64,000 bases of DNA from JAOARY01 sp045345765. Its GTDB lineage: Bacteria; Bacillota; Clostridia; Peptostreptococcales; Peptostreptococcaceae. Positions 16,457-24,590 of this stretch are shown piece after piece. The stretch lies in assembly GCA_045345765.1 (NCBI GenBank), contig CP148265.1, positions 3,286,001 through 3,350,000 of the forward strand. The letters are read 5' to 3'. Under the pieces are notes generated by a model. It searched no databases. It was not told where the DNA came from and was given only the letters and a program-made list of their open reading frames with translations. Both the position numbers and the translations under genes were made by a program. Each line of letters starts with the position of its first letter. Within the stretch, counting starts at the first letter, position 1.

Positions 16457-17176
16457 TTAAAAAAAAGATAAATAAAATATTAGCATTAAAACAATACCAA
16501 TTATTCCTCCTAGGATAACTTCTACTAGCGAATGTATCTTACCCTCTATTCTACTTTGTGCTACCAAAAGCGCTAAAAAATAACTAATTACAATTATCCC
16601 TATCTCTTTTGTCAAAAACAGTACACTTGTAGCAAGTGCAAATGCAATAGCACTATGACCACTAGGAAACCCACCTTTTAAATAATTTTTTGCATTATTT
16701 TTATTCTTTAAAATAACAACAAATATTACAACTGCTATTGCAGTTAAAAATATTATAAAATTAATATCTGGTACAACTTTTAATACAAGTTTTTCAGCTT
16801 TTAACTCTACTTTTTTAAAAAATACTAAAAAACCCACAATTAAAGCATTTAATGATGCTATTAAAACTACTCCTGCCGATATGTCTTTTATCATTTTTGC
16901 TAAAATAGAAAATTCTTGTTTTATCAAATCAACCATAATTTCCATAGCCGTATTTATCATCTCTGTTATAAGTACAAAAGAAATAGATATGAATAAAAGT
17001 AAAAATTCAAGTTTTGAAATTCCAAATAGATAACCTAAAATTAAAACCAAAATAGCTATAATAAAATGTATCTTCATATTTCTTTCTTGTTTTACTGCTG
17101 TAAATATTCCTGCTATAGCATGATTTAAACTAGCTATGAAATTATTATTTTTATATTTTTTATTTCTCTTATTCAA
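16457..17176 (-). CDS. DgkA-type lipid kinase fused to PAP2 phosphatase
   Basis: 239-aa fusion. Residues 1-125 are a small prokaryotic diacylglycerol/undecaprenol kinase domain with the conserved LNHAIAGIFTAVKQERNMKIH and the membrane-embedded EMINTAMEIMVDL. Residues 130-239 are a PAP2-type acid phosphatase domain, with GGFPSGHSA (catalytic His) and SRIEGKIHSLVEVILGG. The two halves carry opposite activities on lipid phosphates: phosphorylation of undecaprenol or diacylglycerol, and removal of the phosphate. This suggests recycling control of the cell-wall lipid carrier at the membrane. Start is TTG at 17176 with AAGGAT upstream. It lies 23 nt from ybeY. Confidence 0.88.
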   Translation of the reverse strand: MNKRNKKYKNNNFIASLNHAIAGIFTAVKQERNMKIHFIIAILVLILGYLFGISKLEFLLLFISISFVLITEMINTAMEIMVDLIKQEFSILAKMIKDISAGVVLIASLNALIVGFLVFFKKVELKAEKLVLKVVPDINFIIFLTAIAVVIFVVILKNKNNAKNYLKGGFPSGHSAIAFALATSVLFLTKEIGIIVISYFLALLVAQSRIEGKIHSLVEVILGGIIGIVLMLIFYLSFF

Positions 17177-17199
17177 ATAAAATCACATCCTTTATGCTT

Positions 17200-17649
17200 T
17201 TATTCTCTTTTTATACCCAATTTATTTAAAACTTTCTTTTCTTTTTCCCTCATTTCTTTTGTATTTTCATCTGTGTCATGGTCATAACCCATCAAATGAA
17301 ACATACTATGGCAAACTAAAAATAACATTTCTCTTTTAAAACTATGATTGTATTCCTTACTCTGCTGCAAAGCACGCTCTAAAGATATTACTATATCACC
17401 TAAAGTCTTTTCTTCTATGAATTCTTCATCTTCCATCGGGAAAGATAAAACATCTGTAGCTTGATCTTTGTTTCTAAAATCTCTATTTAATATTCTTATT
17501 TCTTCATTATCAACAAAAGATAAACTAATTTCATAATTCAAATCAATTTTTTCTTCATTCATAGATTCTATTATTACTTTTTTTATATCCTCTATTAAAT
17601 CATTTTCTACAGTTATCTTATCCTGTCTATCATCTATAAAAAGCTCCAT
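17200..17649 (-). CDS. ybeY: endoribonuclease YbeY
   Basis: YbeY (149 aa) is a zinc-dependent endoribonuclease for 16S rRNA 3' maturation and ribosome quality control. The metal motif HSMFHLMGYDHD (H-x3-H-x5-H) near residue 113 is complete, and FRNKDQATDVLSFP is the conserved upstream block. ATG at 17649 is two bases after the phoH stop; the GGAG lies inside the end of phoH, so the two are translationally coupled. Certain. Confidence 0.97.
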   Translation of the reverse strand: MELFIDDRQDKITVENDLIEDIKKVIIESMNEEKIDLNYEISLSFVDNEEIRILNRDFRNKDQATDVLSFPMEDEEFIEEKTLGDIVISLERALQQSKEYNHSFKREMLFLVCHSMFHLMGYDHDTDENTKEMREKEKKVLNKLGIKRE

Positions 17650-17651
17650 TA

Positions 17652-18611
17652 TTAATTCTCCTTTTTGTTATCAAATTCTTCATATGCATTTATTATTCTT
17701 TGAACTAATTTATGTCTTATAACATCTACTTTTTCAAAATAATTAACTTTAATACCTTCAACCTTATTTAGTATTTTTAATGCATGTACTAATCCCGAAT
17801 TTTTATTTGAAGGTAAATCTATTTGAGTTATATCACCTGTTACAACTACTTTAGAACCAAAACCAATTCTAGTTAAAAACATCTTCATCTGAGCCTTACT
17901 AGTATTTTGCCCTTCATCTAGGATGATAAATGCATTATCTAAAGTTCTTCCCCTCATAAATGCAAGAGGTGCAACCTCAATTAATCCTCTTTCCATGTAT
18001 TTATCAAATTTTTCAGCACCTAAAAATTCAAATAGCGCATCATATAAAGGTCTTAAATAAGGATCTACCTTATCTTTTAAATCTCCTGGCAAAAATCCAA
18101 GAGCTTCTCCAGCTTCAACAGCAGGTCTTGTTAATATAATTCTATTTACTTCACCTTTTTTAAAAGATTTAACAGCCATGGCAACAGCTAAATAAGTTTT
18201 GCCTGTTCCAGCTGGTCCGATTCCAAAGGTTAAAGTATTATTATTTATATTATCTATATATTGTTTTTGATTTATAGTTTTTGGTTTTATAGGTATTCCT
18301 TTTGTATTCATACCTATTATATAATCCAATTGTTCGTTTAAATTATCTTCTACTTCAAATTTTGATAATATATAAGATATATTTTGTTTATTTAATTTAT
18401 TTTTATTTTCTACCTCTTTTTTTAATATATTCAAAACTTCAAAAGCTTTTTTTATATTATTTTCTTTACCTATCAAAACTATATTAGATTCTCTTAGAAC
18501 AATATGTACATTAAGCTTTTGTTCTATAAGCTTTATATTTTCATCAAATTTTCCAAATAATTCTCTTTCAAATTCTTTATTATCTACTTTAAATTTCATT
18601 TGACTTTCCAA
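17652..18611 (-). CDS. PhoH-like ATPase
   Basis: PhoH family protein (319 aa), a cytosolic P-loop ATPase related to superfamily I helicase cores and linked by neighbourhood to YbeY and RNA metabolism. Walker A GPAGTGKTYLAVAMA is near residue 133 and Walker B LDEGQN near 232; an N-terminal KH-like region precedes them (VHIVLRESNIVLIGKENN). The start is TTG at 18611 with GGAGG six bases upstream; an internal ATG four codons on has no better signal. It is the first gene of the phoH-ybeY-dgk run. Confidence 0.94.
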   Translation of the reverse strand: MESQMKFKVDNKEFERELFGKFDENIKLIEQKLNVHIVLRESNIVLIGKENNIKKAFEVLNILKKEVENKNKLNKQNISYILSKFEVEDNLNEQLDYIIGMNTKGIPIKPKTINQKQYIDNINNNTLTFGIGPAGTGKTYLAVAMAVKSFKKGEVNRIILTRPAVEAGEALGFLPGDLKDKVDPYLRPLYDALFEFLGAEKFDKYMERGLIEVAPLAFMRGRTLDNAFIILDEGQNTSKAQMKMFLTRIGFGSKVVVTGDITQIDLPSNKNSGLVHALKILNKVEGIKVNYFEKVDVIRHKLVQRIINAYEEFDNKKEN

Positions 18612-18721
18612 ATTAAACCTCCAAATTCTTTCTGTCTTTTATATATTTTAATAAATACCGCCTTTTAAATTATAACACTTATATTTATTTTTTTCTTCTT
18701 TAGTTTTATTAATTTTTATAA

Positions 18722-18768
18722 TAAAAAAACTGCTTTATAATGACTTTGTCATCATAAAACAGCTTTAT
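18722..18768 (-). terminator. terminator after the CD1247-type gene
   Basis: Long imperfect stem (18727-18745 with 18749-18767) with GUCAU/AUGAC next to a UUU loop, directly after the stop at 18772 and followed by seven U on the minus strand. Confidence 0.8.
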
Positions 18769-18771
18769 CTA

Positions 18772-19101
18772 CTAATTCATATCTATATTCTTTTTACAAT
18801 TTGGACAGACTATATCTATATTAGAATCCAATAATATCTCTTCATCTAAATTTATAATTTCTCCACAATCACAATTTATAGAAATAAAATTAAAATCATC
18901 TTCTTCATAGTCATCTTCATCTTCTAAAAAATTCTCTTTTAAAAATTCATTTTCAGATTTAAGATCTGATAAAACATCATAAAAATCATCTAAAATATCT
19001 ACAATATCTACAATAATTTTATTTTTAGTTTCATCTTTGGACATATCTAAAGATTTGGATAATACCTTTAAATTATTTAGTTTTTCTTCTAAATATTCCA
19101 T
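18772..19101 (-). CDS. CD1247 N-terminal-domain-like small acidic protein
   Basis: 109-aa acidic protein. The first 60 residues are helical with coiled-coil character (MEYLEEKLNNLKVLSKSLDM), then an Asp/Glu-rich linker leads to a zinc-ribbon-like C-terminus with CDCGE and CPNCKK. It resembles the clostridial family named after CD1247, whose function is unknown. ATG at 19101 follows GAGGATG, nine bases after the efp stop, so it is cotranscribed with efp and ends in the terminator at 18722-18768. Confidence 0.7.
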   Translation of the reverse strand: MEYLEEKLNNLKVLSKSLDMSKDETKNKIIVDIVDILDDFYDVLSDLKSENEFLKENFLEDEDDYEEDDFNFISINCDCGEIINLDEEILLDSNIDIVCPNCKKNIDMN

Positions 19102-19110
19102 ATCATCCTC

Positions 19111-19668
19111 TTATACTCTTGATAAATATTCACAAGTTCTTGTGTCAATCTTTATCTTGTCACCTTCATTTATAAATAAAGGAACTTGAACTACTGCACC
19201 AGTTTCAACTGTTGCTGCTTTAGTTACATTACTAGCTGTATCACCCTTTACACCAGGCTCAGTTTCAGTAACAACAAGTTCAACGAAATTAGCAGCCATA
19301 ACTTGGAATGCCTTTCCTTGATAGAATCTAATTACAACTTTATCATTTTCCTTTAAGAATTTGATAGCTTCTTCAACTTGCGAATGTTCTAATGGAATTT
19401 GATCATAAGTCTCTGAATCCATAAAATAATATAATTCTCCATCATTGTATAGGTATTCCATTTCCTTAGTTTCTATATGTGCCTTAGGATACTTATCATT
19501 AGGGTTAAAAGTTTCCTCTCTTATAGCTCCTGTTTTTAAGTTCTTGTACTTAGTTCTTACAAACGCAGCACCTTTACCTGGCTTAACATGTTGAAAATCA
19601 ACTATTAAATAAGGTTCTCCCTTTATTTCAAAAGTAACACCTTTTCTAAAATCTCCTGCTGAAATCAT
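19111..19668 (-). CDS. efp: translation elongation factor P
   Basis: EF-P (185 aa, normal) enters the ribosomal E site and relieves stalling at polyproline stretches. The three domains are full length. Lys32 in VKPGKGAAF is the residue modified in many bacteria; no EpmA/EpmB-type modification gene is nearby. Domain III ends with the conserved GDKIKIDTRTCEYLSRV. ATG at 19668 follows GGAGGG. It forms a two-gene unit with the small CD1247-type gene. The leader contains a 10-bp inverted repeat at 19706-19742. Certain. Confidence 0.98.
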   Translation of the reverse strand: MISAGDFRKGVTFEIKGEPYLIVDFQHVKPGKGAAFVRTKYKNLKTGAIREETFNPNDKYPKAHIETKEMEYLYNDGELYYFMDSETYDQIPLEHSQVEEAIKFLKENDKVVIRFYQGKAFQVMAANFVELVVTETEPGVKGDTASNVTKAATVETGAVVQVPLFINEGDKIKIDTRTCEYLSRV

Positions 19669-19705
19669 AAAAAAATCCCTCCATATTTAATTGTATTTAT
19701 AAAAC

Positions 19706-19742
19706 TATAAATAGTTTCTTTTTTAAACAGTCACTATTTATA
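19706..19742. promoter_or_regulatory. 10-bp perfect inverted repeat in the efp leader
   Basis: TATAAATAGT and ACTATTTATA flank 17 bases about 40 nt upstream of efp. No U-tract or known riboswitch motif accompanies it. It may be an operator or a weak leader stem, and the -10 region of efp probably lies next to it. Confidence 0.3.
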
Positions 19743-19807
19743 ATACCACAAATCTTTTTAAAATAATAGAGTCTAAAGCTACTATATAATTGATATTAAT
19801 AAAGATT

Positions 19808-20308
19808 TTATACATTTATATTATAAAGATATATTATCATATCAAAATCTTTTTTTATTTTTTTATGTTCATAGTAAAATTTAATTTGTAATAAATTTCT
19901 TTTTATTTTTTTTATCTGAATATCGTCTATAAATTCACTTATTTCATAATATCTATTATCATATAGTGCATTACCTTTATATATGAGTTTATTATCTTTT
20001 ATGGCAATTGAAACTACATCTAAATTATTATAAAAATAAATTTCTTTTACAAAATCCTTTTTAAAGCTATCATAGCTTTTAAATTCATTTTCTTTAGTTT
20101 TTACTTTTAATATATTTTTTGTGTAAATTAATTTTTTATCAATAAAATTTTTTGTATTTATAAAATTGGTTAAAATTACGGTGTTTGAATAATTATTTTT
20201 AATATCCTTATTTGAAAATATAAAAATATTATAAGTTATAAGAAAACAAACTAAAATCACATTAAAAACCATAATTATCTCAAAAGATATAAACCCTTTG
20301 TTATTCAT
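19808..20308 (-). CDS. type IV prepilin-like protein (minor pseudopilin), last gene of pilus operon
   Basis: 166 aa when started at the ATG at 20308, which has AAGGGTG eight bases upstream; the longer frame adds ten residues without a signal. The N-terminus MNNKGFISFEIIMVF is a class III prepilin signal: a short basic leader, cleavage after Gly, Glu at mature position 5, then a hydrophobic helix of about 20 residues. The rest is a Lys/Asn/Ile-rich globular part. It overlaps the preceding pilin gene by 8 nt and is the last gene of the operon. Likely a tip or minor pilin. Confidence 0.75.
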   Translation of the reverse strand: MNNKGFISFEIIMVFNVILVCFLITYNIFIFSNKDIKNNYSNTVILTNFINTKNFIDKKLIYTKNILKVKTKENEFKSYDSFKKDFVKEIYFYNNLDVVSIAIKDNKLIYKGNALYDNRYYEISEFIDDIQIKKIKRNLLQIKFYYEHKKIKKDFDMIIYLYNINV

Positions 20309-20753
20309 AAAAAACACCCTTATAAGAAATTCTTCCACTCATAGGAATTATCGTTATCTTGTATAATTTGTTATCTTTTTTATCCTTTATTATTATAGTT
20401 TCCCCCTGATTTAGATATCTACCATCCTTTGAAAACTTAATAAATTTTGGCGCTTTTAAAAAATTCAAATTAGAAATTGAATCTACAGATTTATTATCAT
20501 CTTTATCAATAATAAAATTATAATTAATATAAGATTGATTATTATTTATAATAATCAAAGCTTCATTATTGCCTTTCATATTCTCTGATTTTATAATTTC
20601 CATATTTGTTACAAATTCTTTAATAAAAAAATCAATTTTCATATCTCTTAATCTATTTGCAAATATAAAAAATAAAAATATTAAAGATAATATAAATATA
20701 TAAATAAGAACCTCAATCATAACAAACCCAGAATCAAAAGAACCCTTCTTCAT
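20301..20753 (-). CDS. type IV prepilin-like protein (minor pilin)
   Basis: 150 aa with prepilin signal MKKGSFDSGFVMIEVLIYI: cleavage after Gly, Phe at +1, Glu at +5, and a long hydrophobic helix. The remainder resembles small GspH/PilV-type pseudopilins in length. It overlaps the upstream gene by 4 nt (ATGA) and the downstream gene by 8 nt. A role in initiating pilus assembly or forming its tip is inferred from position. Confidence 0.75.
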   Translation of the reverse strand: MKKGSFDSGFVMIEVLIYIFILSLIFLFFIFANRLRDMKIDFFIKEFVTNMEIIKSENMKGNNEALIIINNNQSYINYNFIIDKDDNKSVDSISNLNFLKAPKFIKFSKDGRYLNQGETIIIKDKKDNKLYKITIIPMSGRISYKGVFYE

Positions 20754-21319
20754 TTTAGTCTAATCAAATATCCTTTTATCAAAATATTTTTCTCCTCCTT
20801 AAAATTATTTAATTTAATATCCTCATCAAAGATAGTAAAATATGTTTTATAACGATATTTTTTTTGATATTCACATATAATATTTATATCTATATTTTCC
20901 TTTAATACAGATATACTTTGATCTTCTAAATAAATATTATGTTGACATTGCTTTAAAATACTTTTAATATCATTTTCTTTAGATTTTAAAAACAATCTGT
21001 ATTCCCTATTTAAATCAATTTCTTTTTCTTTAATATTTTTACTATCTTCATTTAAATCATTTACATAATCTAAAAAATCTCTATTTATATTTAACATTTT
21101 TTCATAAACTAAATTATAAGAATAATCAATTAGACTTCTTGCTAAATATTCTTCTTTTTTTAAAATATAATAATTATTTATTATTTTTTTGTTAAACTCT
21201 AAATTAATAAAAGAAAATGCAAGTATTAAAAATATCATATTAAAAATAATTACAAAAATTAATGAAATATTGCCTTTATCATTTAAAATCTTTGTAGATT
21301 TTAAATTCATATTCATCAT
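20750..21319 (-). CDS. prepilin-like protein lacking Glu5 (GspK/PilX-like)
   Basis: About 190 aa. The leader KSTKILNDKG is followed by NISLIFVIIFNMIF: a cleavable Gly and a hydrophobic helix, but Ile instead of Glu at mature position 5. In type II secretion, GspK is the one pseudopilin that lacks Glu5 and caps the tip; this gene is a candidate equivalent. The longest frame begins at 21397, but the first 26 codons overlap the previous gene heavily. ATG at 21319 or 21310 keeps a normal leader length; the ribosome binding site is weak, so coupling to the upstream gene is likely. Confidence 0.65.
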   Translation of the reverse strand: MMNMNLKSTKILNDKGNISLIFVIIFNMIFLILAFSFINLEFNKKIINNYYILKKEEYLARSLIDYSYNLVYEKMLNINRDFLDYVNDLNEDSKNIKEKEIDLNREYRLFLKSKENDIKSILKQCQHNIYLEDQSISVLKENIDINIICEYQKKYRYKTYFTIFDEDIKLNNFKEEKNILIKGYLIRLK

Positions 21320-21620
21320 TCGTTTTTTCTTTAAAAGAAATATATATTTCATAAAATTTAACTCCCTGTTTAGAATATATAATTTCCATATTATCATATT
21401 TATTATTTGCTAAATCTAAAAATTCCTCTTCATTACAAGAATTTATTATATTTATCTTATTTATAGCATCATTAAAAAAAGCCATCTTAGATAAATCACT
21501 TTTATTATTTATATTTTTCATATTTATAAAATTTAATGTAAAAAATAATATTAAAAAAAACATAGAAATAGAAAATAAAAGTTCTAAACTGACAAAACCA
21601 TTATCGTTTAATTTTTTCAT
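21279..21620 (-). CDS. type IV prepilin-like protein (minor pilin)
   Basis: 113 aa from ATG at 21620. The signal MKKLNDNGFVSLELLFSI has Gly cleavage site, Phe +1 and Glu +5, followed by a hydrophobic helix. The longer frame from 21662 adds 14 residues in front of a normal prepilin leader and is rejected. It overlaps the PilO-like gene by 20 nt and the next gene by about 40 nt. A small mature domain suggests a minor pilin of GspI-like size. Confidence 0.72.
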   Translation of the reverse strand: MKKLNDNGFVSLELLFSISMFFLILFFTLNFINMKNINNKSDLSKMAFFNDAINKINIINSCNEEEFLDLANNKYDNMEIIYSKQGVKFYEIYISFKEKTNDEYEFKIYKDFK

Positions 21621-22035
21621 AATCGGTTTTAGCCTCCACAACAAAATTAAATTTATCCACATCTTTTTTTGCTACAAAATTAAATATATTATAATCTTCA
21701 TTATTAAAAAAAATCATAGTGTCCAAAAATGAACTTAAATCACAATCAAATTCAACCTTTAATACTATATATTTTTTATCTTTTGGTTCCTTTATATAGT
21801 TCAGATTTTTAATAATTATTTTTCTTTGACTAAAAAAATCGTTTATTTTGTTTAATTCTTCCATCAAATCCTTATTTTCAGTTACTATTTCATTTGATTT
21901 TACTTCTTTTAATATATTTTTATACTCTTTTAACAAATATTGATTTTTTAATTGATTTATACTAAGTATTCTTAAGCTGCAACTTAAAAATATAAATAAA
22001 AATAATAAAATTATTAACTTAATTTTTTTATTCAT
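21601..22035 (-). CDS. PilO-like pilus assembly protein (inferred)
   Basis: 144 aa: cytoplasmic MNKKIK, one membrane helix (LIILLFLFIFLSC), a short coiled coil (LKNQYLLKEYKNILKEVKS) and a small alpha/beta domain. This is the build of PilO/GspM inner-membrane alignment proteins, though no residue-level signature proves it. Position after a similar one-helix protein (PilN-like) and before the minor pilins supports the call. The start ATG overlaps the previous stop (ATGA), with GAGGT upstream. Distant homology only. Confidence 0.5.
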   Translation of the reverse strand: MNKKIKLIILLFLFIFLSCSLRILSINQLKNQYLLKEYKNILKEVKSNEIVTENKDLMEELNKINDFFSQRKIIIKNLNYIKEPKDKKYIVLKVEFDCDLSSFLDTMIFFNNEDYNIFNFVAKKDVDKFNFVVEAKTDYEKIKR

Positions 22036-22469
22036 ATTTCGACCTCATAATTTATTTCAAAATAATCTTTTTTCTTTTCAATTTCATCTATGTTTGATTT
22101 TTGGTTTTTTAAATCTATTTTTTCATTCAAATCAAAAGTCTTTATTTTTAAATAATATTTCTTTTCATTATAATTCAGCTCTATAATATCCTTTTTCAAA
22201 TCTATAATTTCTTTCAAAATTTTTATTTTTTCATCCATATTTGATAAATTTTTATTTTTTATACCATATTTATCTTTTGAGTTTTTTAATACAATATTTT
22301 TAGAATTTAATTTTTTTATTTCATCTTCTATATTGACTTTCGTTTTTAAAACTTTTATATTAAAAACTATAGATATGCAAAGAAAAATAAATAGAATAAA
22401 AATAAAATAATGCATATTTAGTTTGCTTATATTTCTTTGGATTTTAAATTCTTTATACAAATTTTTCAA
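22032..22469 (-). CDS. PilN-like pilus assembly protein (inferred)
   Basis: 145 aa: short basic N-terminus, one membrane helix (HYFIFILFIFLCISIVFNIK), a long charged coiled coil and a small C-terminal beta-rich domain. The layout matches PilN/GspL C-terminal partners of PilM. Start is TTG at 22469 with a strong GGAGGAAA upstream, inside the end of the PilM-like gene. Called from topology and order rather than sequence identity. Confidence 0.5.
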   Translation of the reverse strand: MKNLYKEFKIQRNISKLNMHYFIFILFIFLCISIVFNIKVLKTKVNIEDEIKKLNSKNIVLKNSKDKYGIKNKNLSNMDEKIKILKEIIDLKKDIIELNYNEKKYYLKIKTFDLNEKIDLKNQKSNIDEIEKKKDYFEINYEVEI

Positions 22470-23023
22470 AGTATTTCCTCCAAAAATAGATTATGCTCTA
22501 AATTGTTATTTATTTTTTTATTTAATTTTAATTTATATATAAATTCTCTATTAAAAACATGTTCAAAAAAATAAGTTTTTATATAAATTTCTTTATATTC
22601 TTTAAAACTAGATAACAAATCCGTTATAATATTTATTTTTAAATTCATATTTTCAAATAAATTTATCCATGTATATAAAAAATCCTTTGGTACTAAAATC
22701 AATAGACTATAATCAATATCTTTATATATTTTTTTATAAATGTAATAATTCTCATTGTCCAAATAGTTTTTTTTATAATTTTTTAGATATAAAAAATCTA
22801 CAATTCTATTTTCTTTTTTTATTTTTTTTACCTTCATTTTGGATGTAAAAAAATAAAAATTTATCATATTATTGTTTAAAAAAGGTAATAATGCTTTTTT
22901 TATAATTTTTTCATCTATAATATATCCATTTTTAGCAATCGGCAAATTTATAAAACTTATATGTTTTTCCTTTATATATATTTCATTTTCAACCAGGTAA
23001 ATATTTATATTATTCATAATCAT
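22466..23023 (-). CDS. short PilM-like protein (inferred)
   Basis: 185 aa, soluble, no membrane segment. The N-terminus (NINIYLVENEIYIKEKHISFINLP, seen as a beta-strand-rich stretch) and an internal SLLILVPKDFLYTWINLFENMNLKINIITDL fit one half of an actin-like PilM fold, whose second half normally carries another 150 residues. Position directly before the PilN/PilO-like pair is where pilM belongs. ATG at 23023, or another ATG two codons later with better spacing from GGAAAG. The shortness is real: no frameshift is visible at its end, since the next gene has its own strong ribosome binding site. Confidence 0.45.
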   Translation of the reverse strand: MIMNNINIYLVENEIYIKEKHISFINLPIAKNGYIIDEKIIKKALLPFLNNNMINFYFFTSKMKVKKIKKENRIVDFLYLKNYKKNYLDNENYYIYKKIYKDIDYSLLILVPKDFLYTWINLFENMNLKINIITDLLSSFKEYKEIYIKTYFFEHVFNREFIYKLKLNKKINNNLEHNLFLEEIL

Positions 23024-23453
23024 TACTTTCCTTTTCTATTTTAAACAGACTTTCTTCTTTTTCATCATTTGATTTTAAAACTTCTATTTTATCCTCATCT
23101 ACTTGTAATGAAAAATAATTAAATTTTTTATCTTGAGGCTTTACTACTTCTAACAAATAATTTTTTTTTATTAAAACTTCTATATTTTCACAATAACCAT
23201 GATCTTTTATTTTATTGGGATTTGATCTTAAATCATTTTCATTTTCACTTATATAAAGTTCCGCTGATTTTGCTATAATTTTAGCTGTTGCTAAATCGCT
23301 TTTATCTTTTGATTTTTCAATAAGTCCGAATATATTAGGACTAGCAATTGCTATTATAAATGTTATTATAGTTATACTTGCAAGCATTTCCATGAGAGTA
23401 AAACCTTCATCATCCTCATTAAATTCTTTTAAAAATAATCTTAACTTTTTCAA
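23010..23453 (-). CDS. major type IV pilin / pseudopilin
   Basis: 147 aa. The prepilin signal near residue 17 (EGFTLMEMLASITII) has the canonical Gly cleavage site, Phe +1, Thr +2 and Glu +5, and the hydrophobic helix is complete. The mature part resembles GspG/ComGC-size pilins (helix, then a small beta domain with a single Cys). Start is TTG at 23453 after AAGGTGGGA. It sits between pilC and the assembly genes and is the best candidate for the fibre subunit. A prepilin peptidase is needed for maturation but is not in this window. Confidence 0.85.
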   Translation of the reverse strand: MKKLRLFLKEFNEDDEGFTLMEMLASITIITFIIAIASPNIFGLIEKSKDKSDLATAKIIAKSAELYISENENDLRSNPNKIKDHGYCENIEVLIKKNYLLEVVKPQDKKFNYFSLQVDEDKIEVLKSNDEKEESLFKIEKESNDYE

Positions 23454-23467
23454 TAATATCCCACCTT

Positions 23468-24589
23468 TTAAAAATCAAAATTAGAAATCATAGTATACAC
23501 AGGAATCAAAACTGATAAAATTATTAAAGTTATAAATAAACTTATTATTATTATTGATGTAGGTAATATTTTTTCTTCAATATTTTCTAATATATAATCC
23601 AGATTTTCTTCATATTCATTTTCTAATATTTTAAAAACTTTATTCTTATCACCTGTTTCAAAAGATATCTTAAAATAATTTATATATTTTTTATCTAATA
23701 TCTTATATTTTTTTAATAAAGAACTCAAATCATTCCCTTTATAAAGCTCTTCTTTCATAAGAATTAATCTCTTGTCTTTTGTGTTTTTAGCTAAAAATTC
23801 TATGATTTGCAAACTATTTAAATTTGCTTTTTTTAAAAAACTTATTAATTTAATAATCTTATAATTATAAATTAATTTATTTAATTTACAAAAAAATATA
23901 TTGTCCAAAAAAAATATTTTTTTATCATTAAATATCATAAATGTAAAAATAAAAGCCAACAATATAAATAATATTATATTTGTATTTATAATTTCTGAAA
24001 CTTTAAATATAATTTTCAAAAAAATATTTATTTCTATATAGAAACCATCAATTAATAATTTTATATTTGGAATCAAAAAACCAAATATAAATAAAAAAAC
24101 TAAAATCGATGTAGATATTAGTATTTTAGGATAAAATAATTTTGAGTTTAATTTTTTCTTATGTTTTTTCATCTTTTTATAAAATTTAATAAGATAATCA
24201 ATTATCTCTTCTTTGGAATCAACAAATTCATTTAATTTTAGTATATTTAAATAATAATTATTTAACTTTGTTTTTTCCTTTGCAAAATCTGATAATAAAA
24301 GTCCTTTTTCTAAATATTTTTTTAATATCTTTATATTTTCATCTTCTAATATATTTAGTATCTTATTAAATGGGATACCTTTTTTCAAAAAAAAATTTAT
24401 ATCCTCTAAAATATCTATAAATTTATCTTCCTTTATTTGTTTTTCATCATAAAAATAATCTCTAATAATAAATAATATTTTTTTATCAAAAAAATATTTA
24501 TTATTAAAAATTTCTTTTTTAGTTTGTAATTCAATAGGTATAAATTTTAATTTTGACTTAAAATAATAAACTATCAAATACTTTTTCAT
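23468..24589 (-). CDS. PilC/GspF-type pilus platform protein
   Basis: About 373 aa. The inner-membrane platform of the pilus machine has two repeated T2SSF domains, each a cytoplasmic helical bundle followed by membrane helices (VFLFIFGFLIPNIKLLI around 165-185, ILFILLAFIFTFMIF around 205, and IIIISLFITLIILSVLIPVYTMI at the C-terminus). GTG at 24598 overlaps the ATPase stop, but ATG at 24589 is correctly spaced after AGGTGA and is preferred. It follows the assembly ATPase directly, as in most pilB-pilC pairs. Confidence 0.88.
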   Translation of the reverse strand: MKKYLIVYYFKSKLKFIPIELQTKKEIFNNKYFFDKKILFIIRDYFYDEKQIKEDKFIDILEDINFFLKKGIPFNKILNILEDENIKILKKYLEKGLLLSDFAKEKTKLNNYYLNILKLNEFVDSKEEIIDYLIKFYKKMKKHKKKLNSKLFYPKILISTSILVFLFIFGFLIPNIKLLIDGFYIEINIFLKIIFKVSEIINTNIILFILLAFIFTFMIFNDKKIFFLDNIFFCKLNKLIYNYKIIKLISFLKKANLNSLQIIEFLAKNTKDKRLILMKEELYKGNDLSSLLKKYKILDKKYINYFKISFETGDKNKVFKILENEYEENLDYILENIEEKILPTSIIIISLFITLIILSVLIPVYTMISNFDF

Positions 24590-24590
24590 T

